From Geothermovivens sp964644845 (GTDB lineage: Bacteria > Zhuqueibacterota > Zhuqueibacteria > Oleimicrobiales > Geothermoviventaceae), in assembly GCA_964644845.1 (NCBI GenBank), contig CAZXXS010000122.1:32969-96968 (forward strand): a stretch of DNA of 64,000 nt, written 5' to 3'. Shown here piece by piece: positions 26,271 to 34,219 of this stretch. Position 1 is the first letter of the stretch. Every line of letters starts with the position of its first letter. The translations under genes and the position numbers were made by a program. The notes below the pieces were generated by a model. It did no database searches. It was not told the origin of the DNA and worked only from the letters and a program-made list of their open reading frames with translations.

Positions 26271-26720
26271 TCAAAAGCCGCTGACCAAGCCAATCCCGAT
26301 GGGCGCCAGCTTGTGTTGCCTGAGAAAGTACGCAACCCAGAGCTCAGGGCCGAGTAGACGGGTATTCAAGCCAAAGTAGTAGCCAGCTGTACCACGGATC
26401 AGAGGCAAGGTCCGCCAGCCGGCGTCTGGATCCAGCGCAAACATCTGGTCGTAGCCGAGCGAAAGTGCACCAGTACCGTTGCTCGACGAGGCCACCAGCC
26501 GCACGGCCCCTACGTGAAGCCCGAAATTCCACGTGTCAGCGAGGCCAACGTACGCACCAGCGTCCGCCCAGTTTTGCCCCTGAATTTGCTGACGCACACC
26601 CACACCTACCAGAACGTGCCCGCTCAGTGTCAGACGGAACTCGACAACGCGATCGCCACCGGCCAGCGCCGAGCCAGCACACACAAGTACAAGCAGCAAG
26701 ACCGCCGTCACCCTTGGCAT
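26271..26720 (-). CDS. small exported beta-rich protein, possibly outer membrane
   Basis: 149 residues from the ATG at 26720, preceded by AGGAGGGCGAC. Signal peptide MPRVTAVLLLVLVCAGSALA. The rest alternates hydrophobic and polar residues with many glycines and aromatics (LSGHVLVGVGVRQQIQGQNW, LSLGYDQMFALDPDAG, GTAGYYFGLNTRLLGPELWV), which suggests an eight-strand-type outer-membrane barrel or similar beta domain, but it ends in SGF without proof of insertion. I recognise no family. It lies 177 bp downstream of the lysis-like cassette on the same strand and may be co-transcribed with it. Confidence 0.55.
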   Translation of the reverse strand: MPRVTAVLLLVLVCAGSALAGGDRVVEFRLTLSGHVLVGVGVRQQIQGQNWADAGAYVGLADTWNFGLHVGAVRLVASSSNGTGALSLGYDQMFALDPDAGWRTLPLIRGTAGYYFGLNTRLLGPELWVAYFLRQHKLAPIGIGLVSGF

Positions 26721-26897
26721 GTCGCCCTCCTGACATTTGATCCGCGGCCGCACAGCTGACAATGCCCTTTTCTGCCTCGCCACTGCCCTGCCCAGCTTCC
26801 CTTCACGCAACCCAAACTTCCGCCTGCATGTGCATCTTGGGTTTTGCCCCAGCCGTCTGACTTCGATCCCTCCCCGTTCGAGTTCCAGAGCATCCTG

Positions 26898-27362
26898 TCA
26901 ATTCCCCGGCACGTTTACACCCGCAAACACCCCGGCAACAAAGCCAAGTAGGAAGAAGGTTCGTCGGTCGAACAGCTTGCCGAGGGTTCGAAGCAAAGAA
27001 GGCTTTTGCGGCTCAAGGAGCGTTTCCAGCTCGTGCAGAAGGCTGTCCTGCTTTTGGATCACGAAGTCCTTGCGAGCTACGATGCGTTTGTAAAGTTCGA
27101 TCTCCTCCTGGTGCCGCTCAGCAATTTCCTTCAACGTCTGCAGTTCGTCTGCCGTAGCCAGTGCGGCACGCAGGGTCAAAGCCAACTGGCGTTCTTTTTG
27201 CGGTGTACGGCAAACAAGCGTGTCGTGTTGCACCACGTATCCTCGAAGGGCGAGAAACTTGCCGGGTTCGACGTCAATCCGTTTCGGTGTCTGAGCGTGG
27301 TCAGGGAGCGCCGTCAACACCAAAACGCTCACGAAGCAGATTCTCAAGACGCGTCGTCTCAT
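26898..27362 (-). CDS. signal-peptide / coiled-coil / membrane-tail protein (spanin-like architecture)
   Basis: 154 residues from the ATG at 27362 (GAGGAGG 7 nt upstream); a TTG two codons earlier is also possible. The N-terminus MRRRVLRICFVSVLVLTALPDHAQ is a signal peptide without a lipobox cysteine. Residues about 60-125 form a charged coiled coil (TADELQTLKEIAERHQEEIE). The C-terminus FFLLGFVAGVFAGVNV is a membrane anchor. Single-protein phage spanins (u-spanins) join an outer-membrane lipoprotein end to a C-terminal inner-membrane helix; this protein has that layout except for the lipid cysteine. It overlaps the preceding coiled-coil gene by 62 nt in another frame, as spanin pairs often do. 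Confidence 0.6.
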   Translation of the reverse strand: MRRRVLRICFVSVLVLTALPDHAQTPKRIDVEPGKFLALRGYVVQHDTLVCRTPQKERQLALTLRAALATADELQTLKEIAERHQEEIELYKRIVARKDFVIQKQDSLLHELETLLEPQKPSLLRTLGKLFDRRTFFLLGFVAGVFAGVNVPGN

Positions 27363-27657
27363 GAGCAACCTCCTCGGGCGTCATTTCGCGGATGCGTTTC
27401 ATTTCTTCCCGGCTTGCTGCCACTTCCAGCAGAAATTTCCGCTTGAGCTCTCGGATCTGCGTCTCGAGCTCGGCCGCTCGAGCCCTGTCTTTCTCGTCTG
27501 CCTGGTCCAACCTGGCTTTTTCCTTCTCCAGTTCACGCTTTCGACGTCGGTATTTTTCGAAAGCCACTTCTCGCCGCGACTCCAGGAAGAACGCGGCGCC
27601 GGTCAGAGCAAGCAAAAGGCCACCAAGCACGGCCAGGACGATCTTCCACCACTTCAC
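27301..27657 (-). CDS. Rz-like (inner-membrane spanin-like) coiled-coil protein
   Basis: 118 residues. One N-terminal membrane helix (MKWWKIVLAVLGGLLLALTG) is followed by a long charged coiled coil (REVAFEKYRRRKRELEKEKA through residue 80) and a soluble tail. This is the topology of the phage Rz inner-membrane spanin, which helps disrupt the outer membrane in the last step of lysis. Sequence identity to a named Rz family cannot be claimed; the call rests on topology and on position after two holin-like genes and an amidase. The GTG start has CAGGAGGGCAACC in front. Its 3' end overlaps the next gene by 62 nt. Confidence 0.55.
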   Translation of the reverse strand: MKWWKIVLAVLGGLLLALTGAAFFLESRREVAFEKYRRRKRELEKEKARLDQADEKDRARAAELETQIRELKRKFLLEVAASREEMKRIREMTPEEVAHETTRLENLLRERFGVDGAP

Positions 27658-27684
27658 GGTTGCCCTCCTGTGGTACGCCGAAAC

Positions 27685-28224
27685 TCAGTGCGCTTTCGCC
27701 GTTTCCAATCGCCGCAAGTCTCGCCGTCTGAGGATGATCGTGATGATCGAGTGCACAGGCTCAGTACCGAGACCAACCAGAAAGCCGGTAACCACGTAAT
27801 CCAGTACCGTTCCCGCGTGACCTGTGAGCCAGCCAGTTAGCAACTCGCCCGCACGCCCCTGAGCCACACCCTGGAGCTGCGCGAAAATCCCCAGTTCCGC
27901 ACGCCAGCAAATTGCAATTCCGAGTGCAACCCCAATTCCCTGCAAAACGAGTTGCTTTCGGATCGTTGTTAGGTCGGGATTTCCCTCATCCCGAACAAGC
28001 CCACGGTGAAGCCGTCTTTGCACCCACCGGCTCAGAGGCTGCCACAGCAAGTTGAGTACCTCCAGCACCCTCTCGATTACCGTCGCCACAACCAGAATGC
28101 GAAAGAGCACCAGGAAATCGCTCTCCAGAACGCCCCAGGCAGCCACTGCACCGGCAGCCTGTGCACTCAGTTCTCCAGCCGAAGTTCCCAAAATCCCCAC
28201 CGACGAACCCAGGAACGAAAGCAT
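27685..28224 (-). CDS. holin-like membrane protein, paralogue of the amidase fusion N-terminus
   Basis: 179 residues with at least three hydrophobic segments. It is clearly related to the first 110 residues of the next upstream gene: FRILVVATVIERVLEVLN against LRLLVVSTIVERFLEIAS, RKQLVLQGIGVALGIAI against RKRLVLQSAGVVLGVIL, and TGFLVGLGTEPVHSIITIIL against TGILVGGGTEPVHQLISFL. It extends the N-terminus by about 35 residues. A pore or membrane-scaffold role beside the amidase is inferred, not shown. The ATG has AGGAGAAG 8 nt upstream; the gene follows the amidase gene after 21 nt. Confidence 0.6.
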   Translation of the reverse strand: MLSFLGSSVGILGTSAGELSAQAAGAVAAWGVLESDFLVLFRILVVATVIERVLEVLNLLWQPLSRWVQRRLHRGLVRDEGNPDLTTIRKQLVLQGIGVALGIAICWRAELGIFAQLQGVAQGRAGELLTGWLTGHAGTVLDYVVTGFLVGLGTEPVHSIITIILRRRDLRRLETAKAH

Positions 28225-28245
28225 GGTCGTGTCTTCTCCTGCGTT

Positions 28246-29232
28246 TCAAACGTAAACAGCCTGAGATTCTTTCAACTCCTCAATCTCCGCAAGCACACCG
28301 GGGGCATTTTGCCACTGATCGACGTACGCCTGCACCCGCCGCAGGAATGCCTCCTCTGGAAAGTTGCTGCCGGGGCAGGCCGTCCTGCGGACTTTCCTGT
28401 GGGGCACCACCTGGTCAGCATCGATTCCGTAGAGCAACCGCCAGAGGGCCACCACCCTCGCCGCCGTGTCCAGCTGTTTTTCTGTCGGTGTCCGGTTGCC
28501 GAAGCGGCCGTCGGCGTTGTTGCCCGGCACACTCGGGTTGGTCTCAAAATTACCCACCAGGCAGACCCCCAGCGAACGTGCGTTTACCCCGCGCGCATGC
28601 CAGCCGATGCTGTCCCAACGGCAGTAGTTGTGGTAAACCCCGTCCGCCGTCACCACGCAGTGGTAACTTGGGTCGAGGTCCCGCTCCTTCTCGAGTTCGA
28701 CAATCCGTTGAAAGGTGGTGTCGCTGTGTGTTGCCGAGTGGTGGAAGACCACCAAGGAAGGATTCTTTCTCCGCAAGCCGTGCCCTGGACGATCCGGATA
28801 AAGTCCGCCGCGGTACGCGATGCCCGTCGACTCCTCTTCTGGCACCGTCGTTTCGGGCTGCCCCTCCTCTCTACGCTGCGCTTCCAGCCTTCGCTTTACA
28901 CGCTGTTTGTTTTCGTTCAGGAAGCTAATCAGCTGGTGGACGGGTTCCGTGCCGCCACCCACCAGAATCCCGGTGAAGAGTACGTCCAACCAGTAAGGGA
29001 TGCCGCCAATGCCAAGCATCCGGAAAACCACGATACCCATCAGGCTGGACAGGATCACACCAAGCACCACACCGGCCGACTGCAAAACCAGCCGTTTTCG
29101 TCCGGCAGGGGCCTTTCTACCCCCAACGTGGATTGCGACGTAGTCCCAAACCTGTGAAGCGATTTCGAGAAAGCGCTCCACAATTGTAGACACCACAAGC
29201 AGTCTCAACAACACCGCAAGGGCTTCCGCCAC
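28246..29232 (-). CDS. holin-like membrane domain fused to N-acetylmuramoyl-L-alanine amidase
   Basis: 328 residues. Residues 1-105 hold three membrane segments (LLRLLVVSTIVERFLEIA, VLGVILSSLMGIVVF, WLDVLFTGILVGGG) ending in GTEPVHQLISF. A charged linker (110-140) leads to an Amidase_2 domain: LVVFHHSATHS (His164/165), YHCVVTADGVYHNY, and VVPHRKVRRTACPGSNF with His278 and Cys286, so the zinc ligands of T7-lysozyme/AmpD-type amidases are all there. It should cut the amide bond between muramic acid and the stem peptide; the membrane part would deliver it across or hold it at the membrane. The GTG start follows CAGGAGGTTCCT. First gene of the cassette. Confidence 0.8.
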   Translation of the reverse strand: MAEALAVLLRLLVVSTIVERFLEIASQVWDYVAIHVGGRKAPAGRKRLVLQSAGVVLGVILSSLMGIVVFRMLGIGGIPYWLDVLFTGILVGGGTEPVHQLISFLNENKQRVKRRLEAQRREEGQPETTVPEEESTGIAYRGGLYPDRPGHGLRRKNPSLVVFHHSATHSDTTFQRIVELEKERDLDPSYHCVVTADGVYHNYCRWDSIGWHARGVNARSLGVCLVGNFETNPSVPGNNADGRFGNRTPTEKQLDTAARVVALWRLLYGIDADQVVPHRKVRRTACPGSNFPEEAFLRRVQAYVDQWQNAPGVLAEIEELKESQAVYV

Positions 29233-29245
29233 AGGAACCTCCTGT
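29231..29245 (-). promoter_or_regulatory. hairpin covering the ribosome binding site and start of the holin-amidase gene
   Basis: On the minus strand ACAGGA-GGT-TCCTGT forms a perfect six-pair hairpin that includes the AGGAGG ribosome binding site and the first bases of the GTG start. Folding would hide the start and lower translation of the cassette's first gene. Chance occurrence is possible. Confidence 0.3.
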
Positions 29246-29694
29246 CAGATGCTTTCGACCACTGCTACCCGTCCTTACGGGAACACTCCGCCCGTGAGAG
29301 GCTGCGCCAGGTTCCGGTAGCTGTCCGTTCTCTCAGCGTAAGTCGAAGTCCTTCAGTTTGCGGTCACTCTCAGAAAAACCCAAGAACGACGCCACGGTCG
29401 CTGGTAACCCTGTGCTTTCCCTCCAAATCCCTCCCGTCCCCTGTTTTTCAGCAACTCAAAGAGCCATCGACCTGCTGGGACCTCAAGCTTCCGAACCGAG
29501 CACAATCCCGCTGCAACAGAACGACGCACCCCGCCCTCAGCAGGCTTTTGCTCACGTTTGCAAAGGCTCAAGCTTGCTCTGTTCCTAAGTTGGCAACGTC
29601 CCGTTGCACCCTGCTTCGCCTGGAACTCAACAGCACCTTTCCTGCCGTTTGTCCGACCGCAGGTACGTTGCCAGCCGCGCCCCTGACTTTTTTC

Positions 29695-29723
29695 TTGACA
29701 AATTCGGTGCAGAAGTGTATCTT
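29695..29723 (+). promoter_or_regulatory. near-consensus sigma70 promoter
   Basis: TTGACA at 29695-29700 and TATCTT at 29718-29723 are separated by exactly 17 nt, one of the two best promoters in the window. It lies 42 nt upstream of the ATG of the 86-residue gene. Confidence 0.7.
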
Positions 29724-29726
29724 GGA

Positions 29727-29744
29727 GGTGACCATCAGGTCACC
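29727..29744 (+). promoter_or_regulatory. perfect inverted repeat at the expected transcription start
   Basis: GGTGACC-ATCA-GGTCACC has seven-base arms and a four-base centre and begins 4 nt after the -10 box, where the transcript should start. As DNA it could be a repressor site; as RNA it would be a hairpin at the 5' end of the message that leaves the AGGAGG at 29755 free. Confidence 0.5.
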
Positions 29745-29765
29745 CAAACAGCACAGGAGGCAACC

Positions 29766-30026
29766 ATGGCCATCGTTTTCGAAGAACCAAACGAACCGGT
29801 GGAAGTACTCACACATTTCGAGAACGGCCGGGTTCACCCTCTCCGTTTCCGCTGGCGAGGACGTGTTTACAAGGTTGAAAAAGTGCACGGCAACTGGTCC
29901 CAACCGAAGGGTCTGGAACGGGAACACCATTTCGCCGTGTCCGCCGACAACTCCGACACATTCGAACTTGTTTTTGACACCACAGATTTCCGCTGGCACG
30001 TGGCGCGAGTGGTCACCGAAGGCTAA
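29766..30026 (+). CDS. small DUF6504-like protein
   Basis: 86 residues from the ATG at 29766, with AGGAGG 5 nt upstream. The sequence reads as one small beta domain: HPLRFRWRGRVYKVEKVHGNW, then FELVFDTTDFRWHVARVV. The WRGRxYxV-xxV-xxW and closing W-x-V-x-R pattern resembles DUF6504 proteins, small domains of unknown function. No signal peptide, no membrane segment; it is probably cytoplasmic. It has its own strong promoter and inverted repeat and diverges from the lysis-like cassette, a position often taken by a regulator, though it has no visible DNA-binding helix-turn-helix. Function unknown. Confidence 0.7.
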   Translation: MAIVFEEPNEPVEVLTHFENGRVHPLRFRWRGRVYKVEKVHGNWSQPKGLEREHHFAVSADNSDTFELVFDTTDFRWHVARVVTEG

Positions 30027-30161
30027 ACAGCCCGGCCAGCGCGACGGCACCGACCGTGCTCGCCCAGAAGCCGCCCAGTGTCTACGGCGGCTCCTGGCAT
30101 CCGCTCCGGGAAAGCGCGGACACTCTTCCTGGTCGGACTGGCGTTCACACCCACCTTGCGC

Positions 30162-33100
30162 TCACTTCAACAAGATCATCTTTCGCGTCCAGCAGCGTCC
30201 CGGCGTAGCCAACCGGCAAAAATAGACGCCTGAAGCCTCGTGCGCTGCTTTCCACACCACGTAGTGCTCACCCGCAGAGACAAAGCGGTCCAGAAGAATG
30301 GCCACCCCGCGTCCGGCGACGTCCAACACGGTCAAGCGGACTTTTTCATCCCTGGGGAGCCAGAACCGTACTTCCGTGCTGGTGTTGAAGGGGTTCGGGT
30401 AGTTCTGCCGCAAGACAGGTGAACCCGGCAACGGCGCATGCCGCGGAGCATCCCTGACTCCCGAGGCGGCCGAGCCGAACTTCGCCAGGGTCACAACACG
30501 GTTTCGACCGCTCGAGGTTCCGGACGTCGTTGCCAAAAGGATGTTTTCGTCGGCGTCCAGCGTCAGCCCAAAGGGTCTTTCCTCCACATTTCCGCCAACT
30601 GAAGCGAAGGCTTTTTCCCAAACCAGGTTCCCCGTCGAATCCACTGCGAAGAGAACAGCGTCCACGAAGAACCGTTTCTGCTCCTCCACGAGCACCACCG
30701 ACGTGCCATTCTTCTTCACTACAACGCCCACAGGACGCACATCCAGGGCTTCTGTGCCTGTGTAGCTCACGTCCCACAGGTGAGTGCCTGTTGCCGACCA
30801 GGCCGTCACAAGTGTGTACTGCGAGTCCCCCTCGCCAGCAGCGACGCCGGCTACGACAATCCTGCCGTTCCCTGCCACATCAAGACAAAGCCGGGAAGAC
30901 GACACGTTAACGAAGCGGTTGTCCCAGAGATGCCACAACACGTGTCCGTCCGGGGCAACCCGAGCCAACAGCATCTTCTCGACCGGGTAGACCTTGGCGC
31001 CAACAACCACAAAACTGCCGTCCGGCCCCTTTCTCAGCTCTCTTGCCAGGTGGAAATCCGCACCGAGATCCTCGGGTTTCACCCACCACTCCGGATTCCC
31101 GAGGCTGTCCAGTTTCGCCAGAACGTACGGTCCCCCTGAAATCAGCACCTTGCCATCCGACGAAGGCAAAATCAGCCGCTCTGTCGGCTCTCGCGAAGGC
31201 GTGTCGACGCGGGCAAAACGCCACAGAGGTGACCCGTCTGGGCCGTAGCAAAACACCAGGAGCTTGTACGCGTAAACGTCCACGTCAAAAACCTGCCCGG
31301 AGACGAAAGCCCGGCCTCCGGCGTCCACGGTCACGTGTGACGGGAACACAAGCGCTGGTTCGGCAAACCCCTCGACGGCCTTCCAGAGCTCGTCCCCGTT
31401 GCCGTCTACGGCGACCGTAACTACGCTTGTCCCCCTGCTCTCCAGGTTCCGCCAACCCGTCACAACCGTCGTGCCGTTTGCAGCGAGAGCTTGATCCACA
31501 GCCGATGCGCTTTCTTCTTGCATTTTCCAGGTCGCACTTCCGGAAGTCCCACGCCCGTGTTCGGAACCCGTTCCGCCGCCTTGGTACGCCCACTTCACGT
31601 GGCCCTCCGGCGAAACGCTCAGAGTGACCCAGCCCTTGTTCCGTTGTACATCCCTGTTGGCCGTGATGTGGATGTTGCCGTCCTGATCCACACCGAGGTC
31701 CACGCCGTCAAGTACGCACGCGCCGGGACCGTCCAGAGCCAGCTCCCCGGTACACTCCCCGGAAAGATCAAGTGCCACAAGGTAGAAATCAGCGATTTCA
31801 CTGGATGAACCTTCCGCCTCGGGGTAGGCGCGACCAGTCAACGCCACACAGTTCCCGGCAACTGCCCCAGAGACGGACCGTCTCGGGGAAGATGTCCAGG
31901 TCCAGAGGACATGCCCGCTGCCGTCGAGTGCAACGACCACGGCTTCCGGGACTCCTGTGACCCCGCTGTAGCTGGTACCACTCACCACAACACGTCCCCG
32001 GGGGTCAAGGTCCACGGCAAGACAGCGGTCCGTGCCGTGTGTCGGGCTGTCGTAGACGAACGTCCACTGCCGATGTCCACCCGCGTCCATTTTGATGAGC
32101 AGGAAATCGGGACGGTGATTTGCCCCCACCAGCTGACAACCGACGTAGACGCTTCCGCCTGTGTCGGCCACCACATCTACACCTTCGGCCGCACGGCCCT
32201 CGCTGCCAGTGTACATCGATTTCCAGAGGATTTGACCGGAAGGGCTGAGTCTTGCCGTACACACAGCCTTTTGTCCTTGATCCGTGTAGGCCACGCCCGT
32301 CGCCACCACGCTTCCGTCCGTCAAACTGCACACGGCCCGTGCCTCACCCCTCCCGTCGAGAACCACGGACCAGCTTTCACGGCTCCGCGTGTTCAGCTGT
32401 GCCACAGCCCAGTGTGTACCCTGGCTGTTCCAAACGGTCGCGGCAATGCTGAGGTGGCCTGTTCCGTCAAGCGCCATCCGATTTGGCAGAACGCCTTGTT
32501 CGGCGTGCGCAAACGCCACGGGCGTCATCCAGAGCACGTCTCCGTTGGCAAGGACGGCGTACACAACGGGCTGCCGCGTGGTGTAGTTCATGCCGAGTAC
32601 GAACGTCGTGTCCCTCCGCACGGCCAGATCCAGCGCCACAACCCAGTCTCCAGCATCAGCAGGCAAAACAATCTCCTCCTCCCGATCGCCGTCTGCGGAG
32701 TAGCGCAACAGGCAAGCACGGTAGCCCTGATCCGGAACCCAAACGCCCCCGACCACGAACACCTGGTTTTCCGGTCCGACAGCGACCGCACCGGCGAAGT
32801 CGTCGGAGAGTCCCCCCGACGCGTACCGCCTTTGCCACAACAGCTGCCCGTTTGAGGCCATCTTGACTGTCAAAATGTCCAGCCCCGTCTCGGCCGTGGT
32901 CGTCTGGCCCGTCGCAATCACATTCCCCCCAGCGTCGACTGCCACAGCGTGCCCGTAGTCGCTACTGGGTGCATTCACCTCCGAGACAGGAGTCACCCAA
33001 AGCAAGCTCGGACCGTCGGCCCGGCGCATCTGCCGCCAGTGTTCAAACGCGGCCTCAAGCGCTGGCAACCTGCTCGGACTCGGTCCCGGCGTCCTTGCCG

Positions 33101-33191
33101 CTTTCCAAGCTCCTCTCACGCTTCCGCCGAAAACCAGCGCTGCAAACGCAGCGAGGCACGTCACCCGCAACACACTCTTACGAAGCTCCAT
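30162..33191 (-). CDS. large sorted secreted beta-propeller (SBBP-type) protein
   Basis: 1009 residues from the ATG at 33191 (GGAGGGCTCGCAA in front). After a signal peptide (LRVTCLAAFAALVFGGSVRG) the protein is made of repeated propeller blades of the SBBP/delta-60 type, e.g. YGHAVAVDAGGNVIATGQT, VDLDPRGRVVVSGTSYSGVT, LCLDVAGNGRIVVAGVAAG. The C-terminus begins LRQNYPNPFNTSTEVRFWLP and ends in GVYFCRLATPGRCWTRKMIL, a classical Por/type IX-like sorting domain. It should be delivered to the cell surface; adhesion or glycan binding is inferred. It converges with the 86-residue gene. Confidence 0.8.
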   Translation of the reverse strand: MELRKSVLRVTCLAAFAALVFGGSVRGAWKAARTPGPSPSRLPALEAAFEHWRQMRRADGPSLLWVTPVSEVNAPSSDYGHAVAVDAGGNVIATGQTTTAETGLDILTVKMASNGQLLWQRRYASGGLSDDFAGAVAVGPENQVFVVGGVWVPDQGYRACLLRYSADGDREEEIVLPADAGDWVVALDLAVRRDTTFVLGMNYTTRQPVVYAVLANGDVLWMTPVAFAHAEQGVLPNRMALDGTGHLSIAATVWNSQGTHWAVAQLNTRSRESWSVVLDGRGEARAVCSLTDGSVVATGVAYTDQGQKAVCTARLSPSGQILWKSMYTGSEGRAAEGVDVVADTGGSVYVGCQLVGANHRPDFLLIKMDAGGHRQWTFVYDSPTHGTDRCLAVDLDPRGRVVVSGTSYSGVTGVPEAVVVALDGSGHVLWTWTSSPRRSVSGAVAGNCVALTGRAYPEAEGSSSEIADFYLVALDLSGECTGELALDGPGACVLDGVDLGVDQDGNIHITANRDVQRNKGWVTLSVSPEGHVKWAYQGGGTGSEHGRGTSGSATWKMQEESASAVDQALAANGTTVVTGWRNLESRGTSVVTVAVDGNGDELWKAVEGFAEPALVFPSHVTVDAGGRAFVSGQVFDVDVYAYKLLVFCYGPDGSPLWRFARVDTPSREPTERLILPSSDGKVLISGGPYVLAKLDSLGNPEWWVKPEDLGADFHLARELRKGPDGSFVVVGAKVYPVEKMLLARVAPDGHVLWHLWDNRFVNVSSSRLCLDVAGNGRIVVAGVAAGEGDSQYTLVTAWSATGTHLWDVSYTGTEALDVRPVGVVVKKNGTSVVLVEEQKRFFVDAVLFAVDSTGNLVWEKAFASVGGNVEERPFGLTLDADENILLATTSGTSSGRNRVVTLAKFGSAASGVRDAPRHAPLPGSPVLRQNYPNPFNTSTEVRFWLPRDEKVRLTVLDVAGRGVAILLDRFVSAGEHYVVWKAAHEASGVYFCRLATPGRCWTRKMILLK

Positions 33192-33424
33192 TTGCGAGCC
33201 CTCCAGGCTACGTCGCTGGTCTCCGAGGTGCAGCGAATTGGCAGGGTACCACCCCGCCTTCAGGAGCGAGACGCCCGCCACCTCGCGGGCCGTTCCTCCC
33301 CTTCTGCACCAGCGACACGTTCACCTACCTCCGCCCGAGAGCAAGAAAGTTTGGGGATCCGTCGCAGAGCTGGTCCAGGCAGAAGCCGAGTCGAGCCGGA
33401 AGTCCTGGCGCTAACTTCTTGCTC

Positions 33425-34219
33425 TCAGCTCCAATCCACGGGCACCAGATGGTTGACAGGGCCGTAGCCGTGCCCAACGGCCAGACCCTCGCGGATGGCC
33501 TGGGTGATGAATTTTTTGGCTACAGCAACCGCACGCTGTAGCGGCAGCTCGCGCGCCAGACACGAGGCGATCGCCGCTGAGTAGGTGCACCCCGTGCCGT
33601 GGGTGTGTTTCTGGTCCAAGCGTTCCGCCGGGTACTCCCGGAAAACCTGGCCGTCCCACAAAACGTCCACGGCGTCGTGCTGACGGTGCCCTCCTTTGAC
33701 GAGTACAGCCTTTGGCCCCAGTTCGGCGATCTTGGCAGCAGCCTCTTTCATGTCGTCAAGCGTTGTGATCTTCAATCCGGAAAGGACTTCCGCCTCCGGG
33801 ATGTTGGGCGTCACGACCTCGGCAAGCGGTAGAATTTCAGCGATCAACGCCTCGCGGGCGTCGTCGCGAAGCAAGGGATCTCCACTCTTGGCCATCATCA
33901 CCGGGTCAACAACCAGGTGGGGAATCTTGTATTCTGCCACTTTCCCAGCAACAGCCGAAATGATGTCCCTGTTCGAAAGCATCCCCGTCTTGGCTGCGTG
34001 AGCCCCGATGTCTGACAGAACCGAGTCCAGTTGAAGGGCAACGAAATCGGCAGGGATGTCGTGAATCCCCTGCACACCCAGCGTGTTCTGAGCGGTTACC
34101 GAAGTGATCACCGAGAGACCGTAAACGCCAAACGCCGTCATCGTTTTGAGATCGGCCTGAATGCCAGCGCCACCTCCGGAGTCGGAGCCAGCGATGGTTA
34201 GCACTTTCCTCAACCTCAT
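33425..34219 (-). CDS. thiD: hydroxymethylpyrimidine/phosphomethylpyrimidine kinase
   Basis: 264 residues from the ATG at 34219 (AAGGAG, 9 nt spacer); the frame is open to 34309 without family character. VLTIAGSDSGGGAGIQADLK is the substrate-binding ribokinase-fold start, AFGVYGLSVITSVTAQNT follows, and KHTHGTGCTYSAAIAS is the ATP/catalytic motif. ThiD phosphorylates HMP and HMP-P for thiamine diphosphate synthesis in the cytoplasm. No other thiamine gene is near and no TPP riboswitch is visible in the 361 bp upstream. Length is normal for the single-domain enzyme. Confidence 0.92.
   Translation of the reverse strand: MRLRKVLTIAGSDSGGGAGIQADLKTMTAFGVYGLSVITSVTAQNTLGVQGIHDIPADFVALQLDSVLSDIGAHAAKTGMLSNRDIISAVAGKVAEYKIPHLVVDPVMMAKSGDPLLRDDAREALIAEILPLAEVVTPNIPEAEVLSGLKITTLDDMKEAAAKIAELGPKAVLVKGGHRQHDAVDVLWDGQVFREYPAERLDQKHTHGTGCTYSAAIASCLARELPLQRAVAVAKKFITQAIREGLAVGHGYGPVNHLVPVDWS

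Larger units (their letters stand above)
29233..29765. other. divergent intergenic region between lysis-like cassette and 86-residue gene
   Basis: 533 bp. The plus side holds the strong promoter at 29695-29723 and the inverted repeat at 29727-29744. On the minus side I see a small hairpin CCCGT-CCTT-ACGGG at 29268-29281 but no clear promoter for the cassette. No gene is supported. Confidence 0.5.

Noticed and set aside
33337..33426. 11-base inverted repeat GAGAGCAAGAA / TTCTTGCTCTC with 68 bases between
   Set aside because: About one such pair is expected by chance in a window of this size; no other sign of function.
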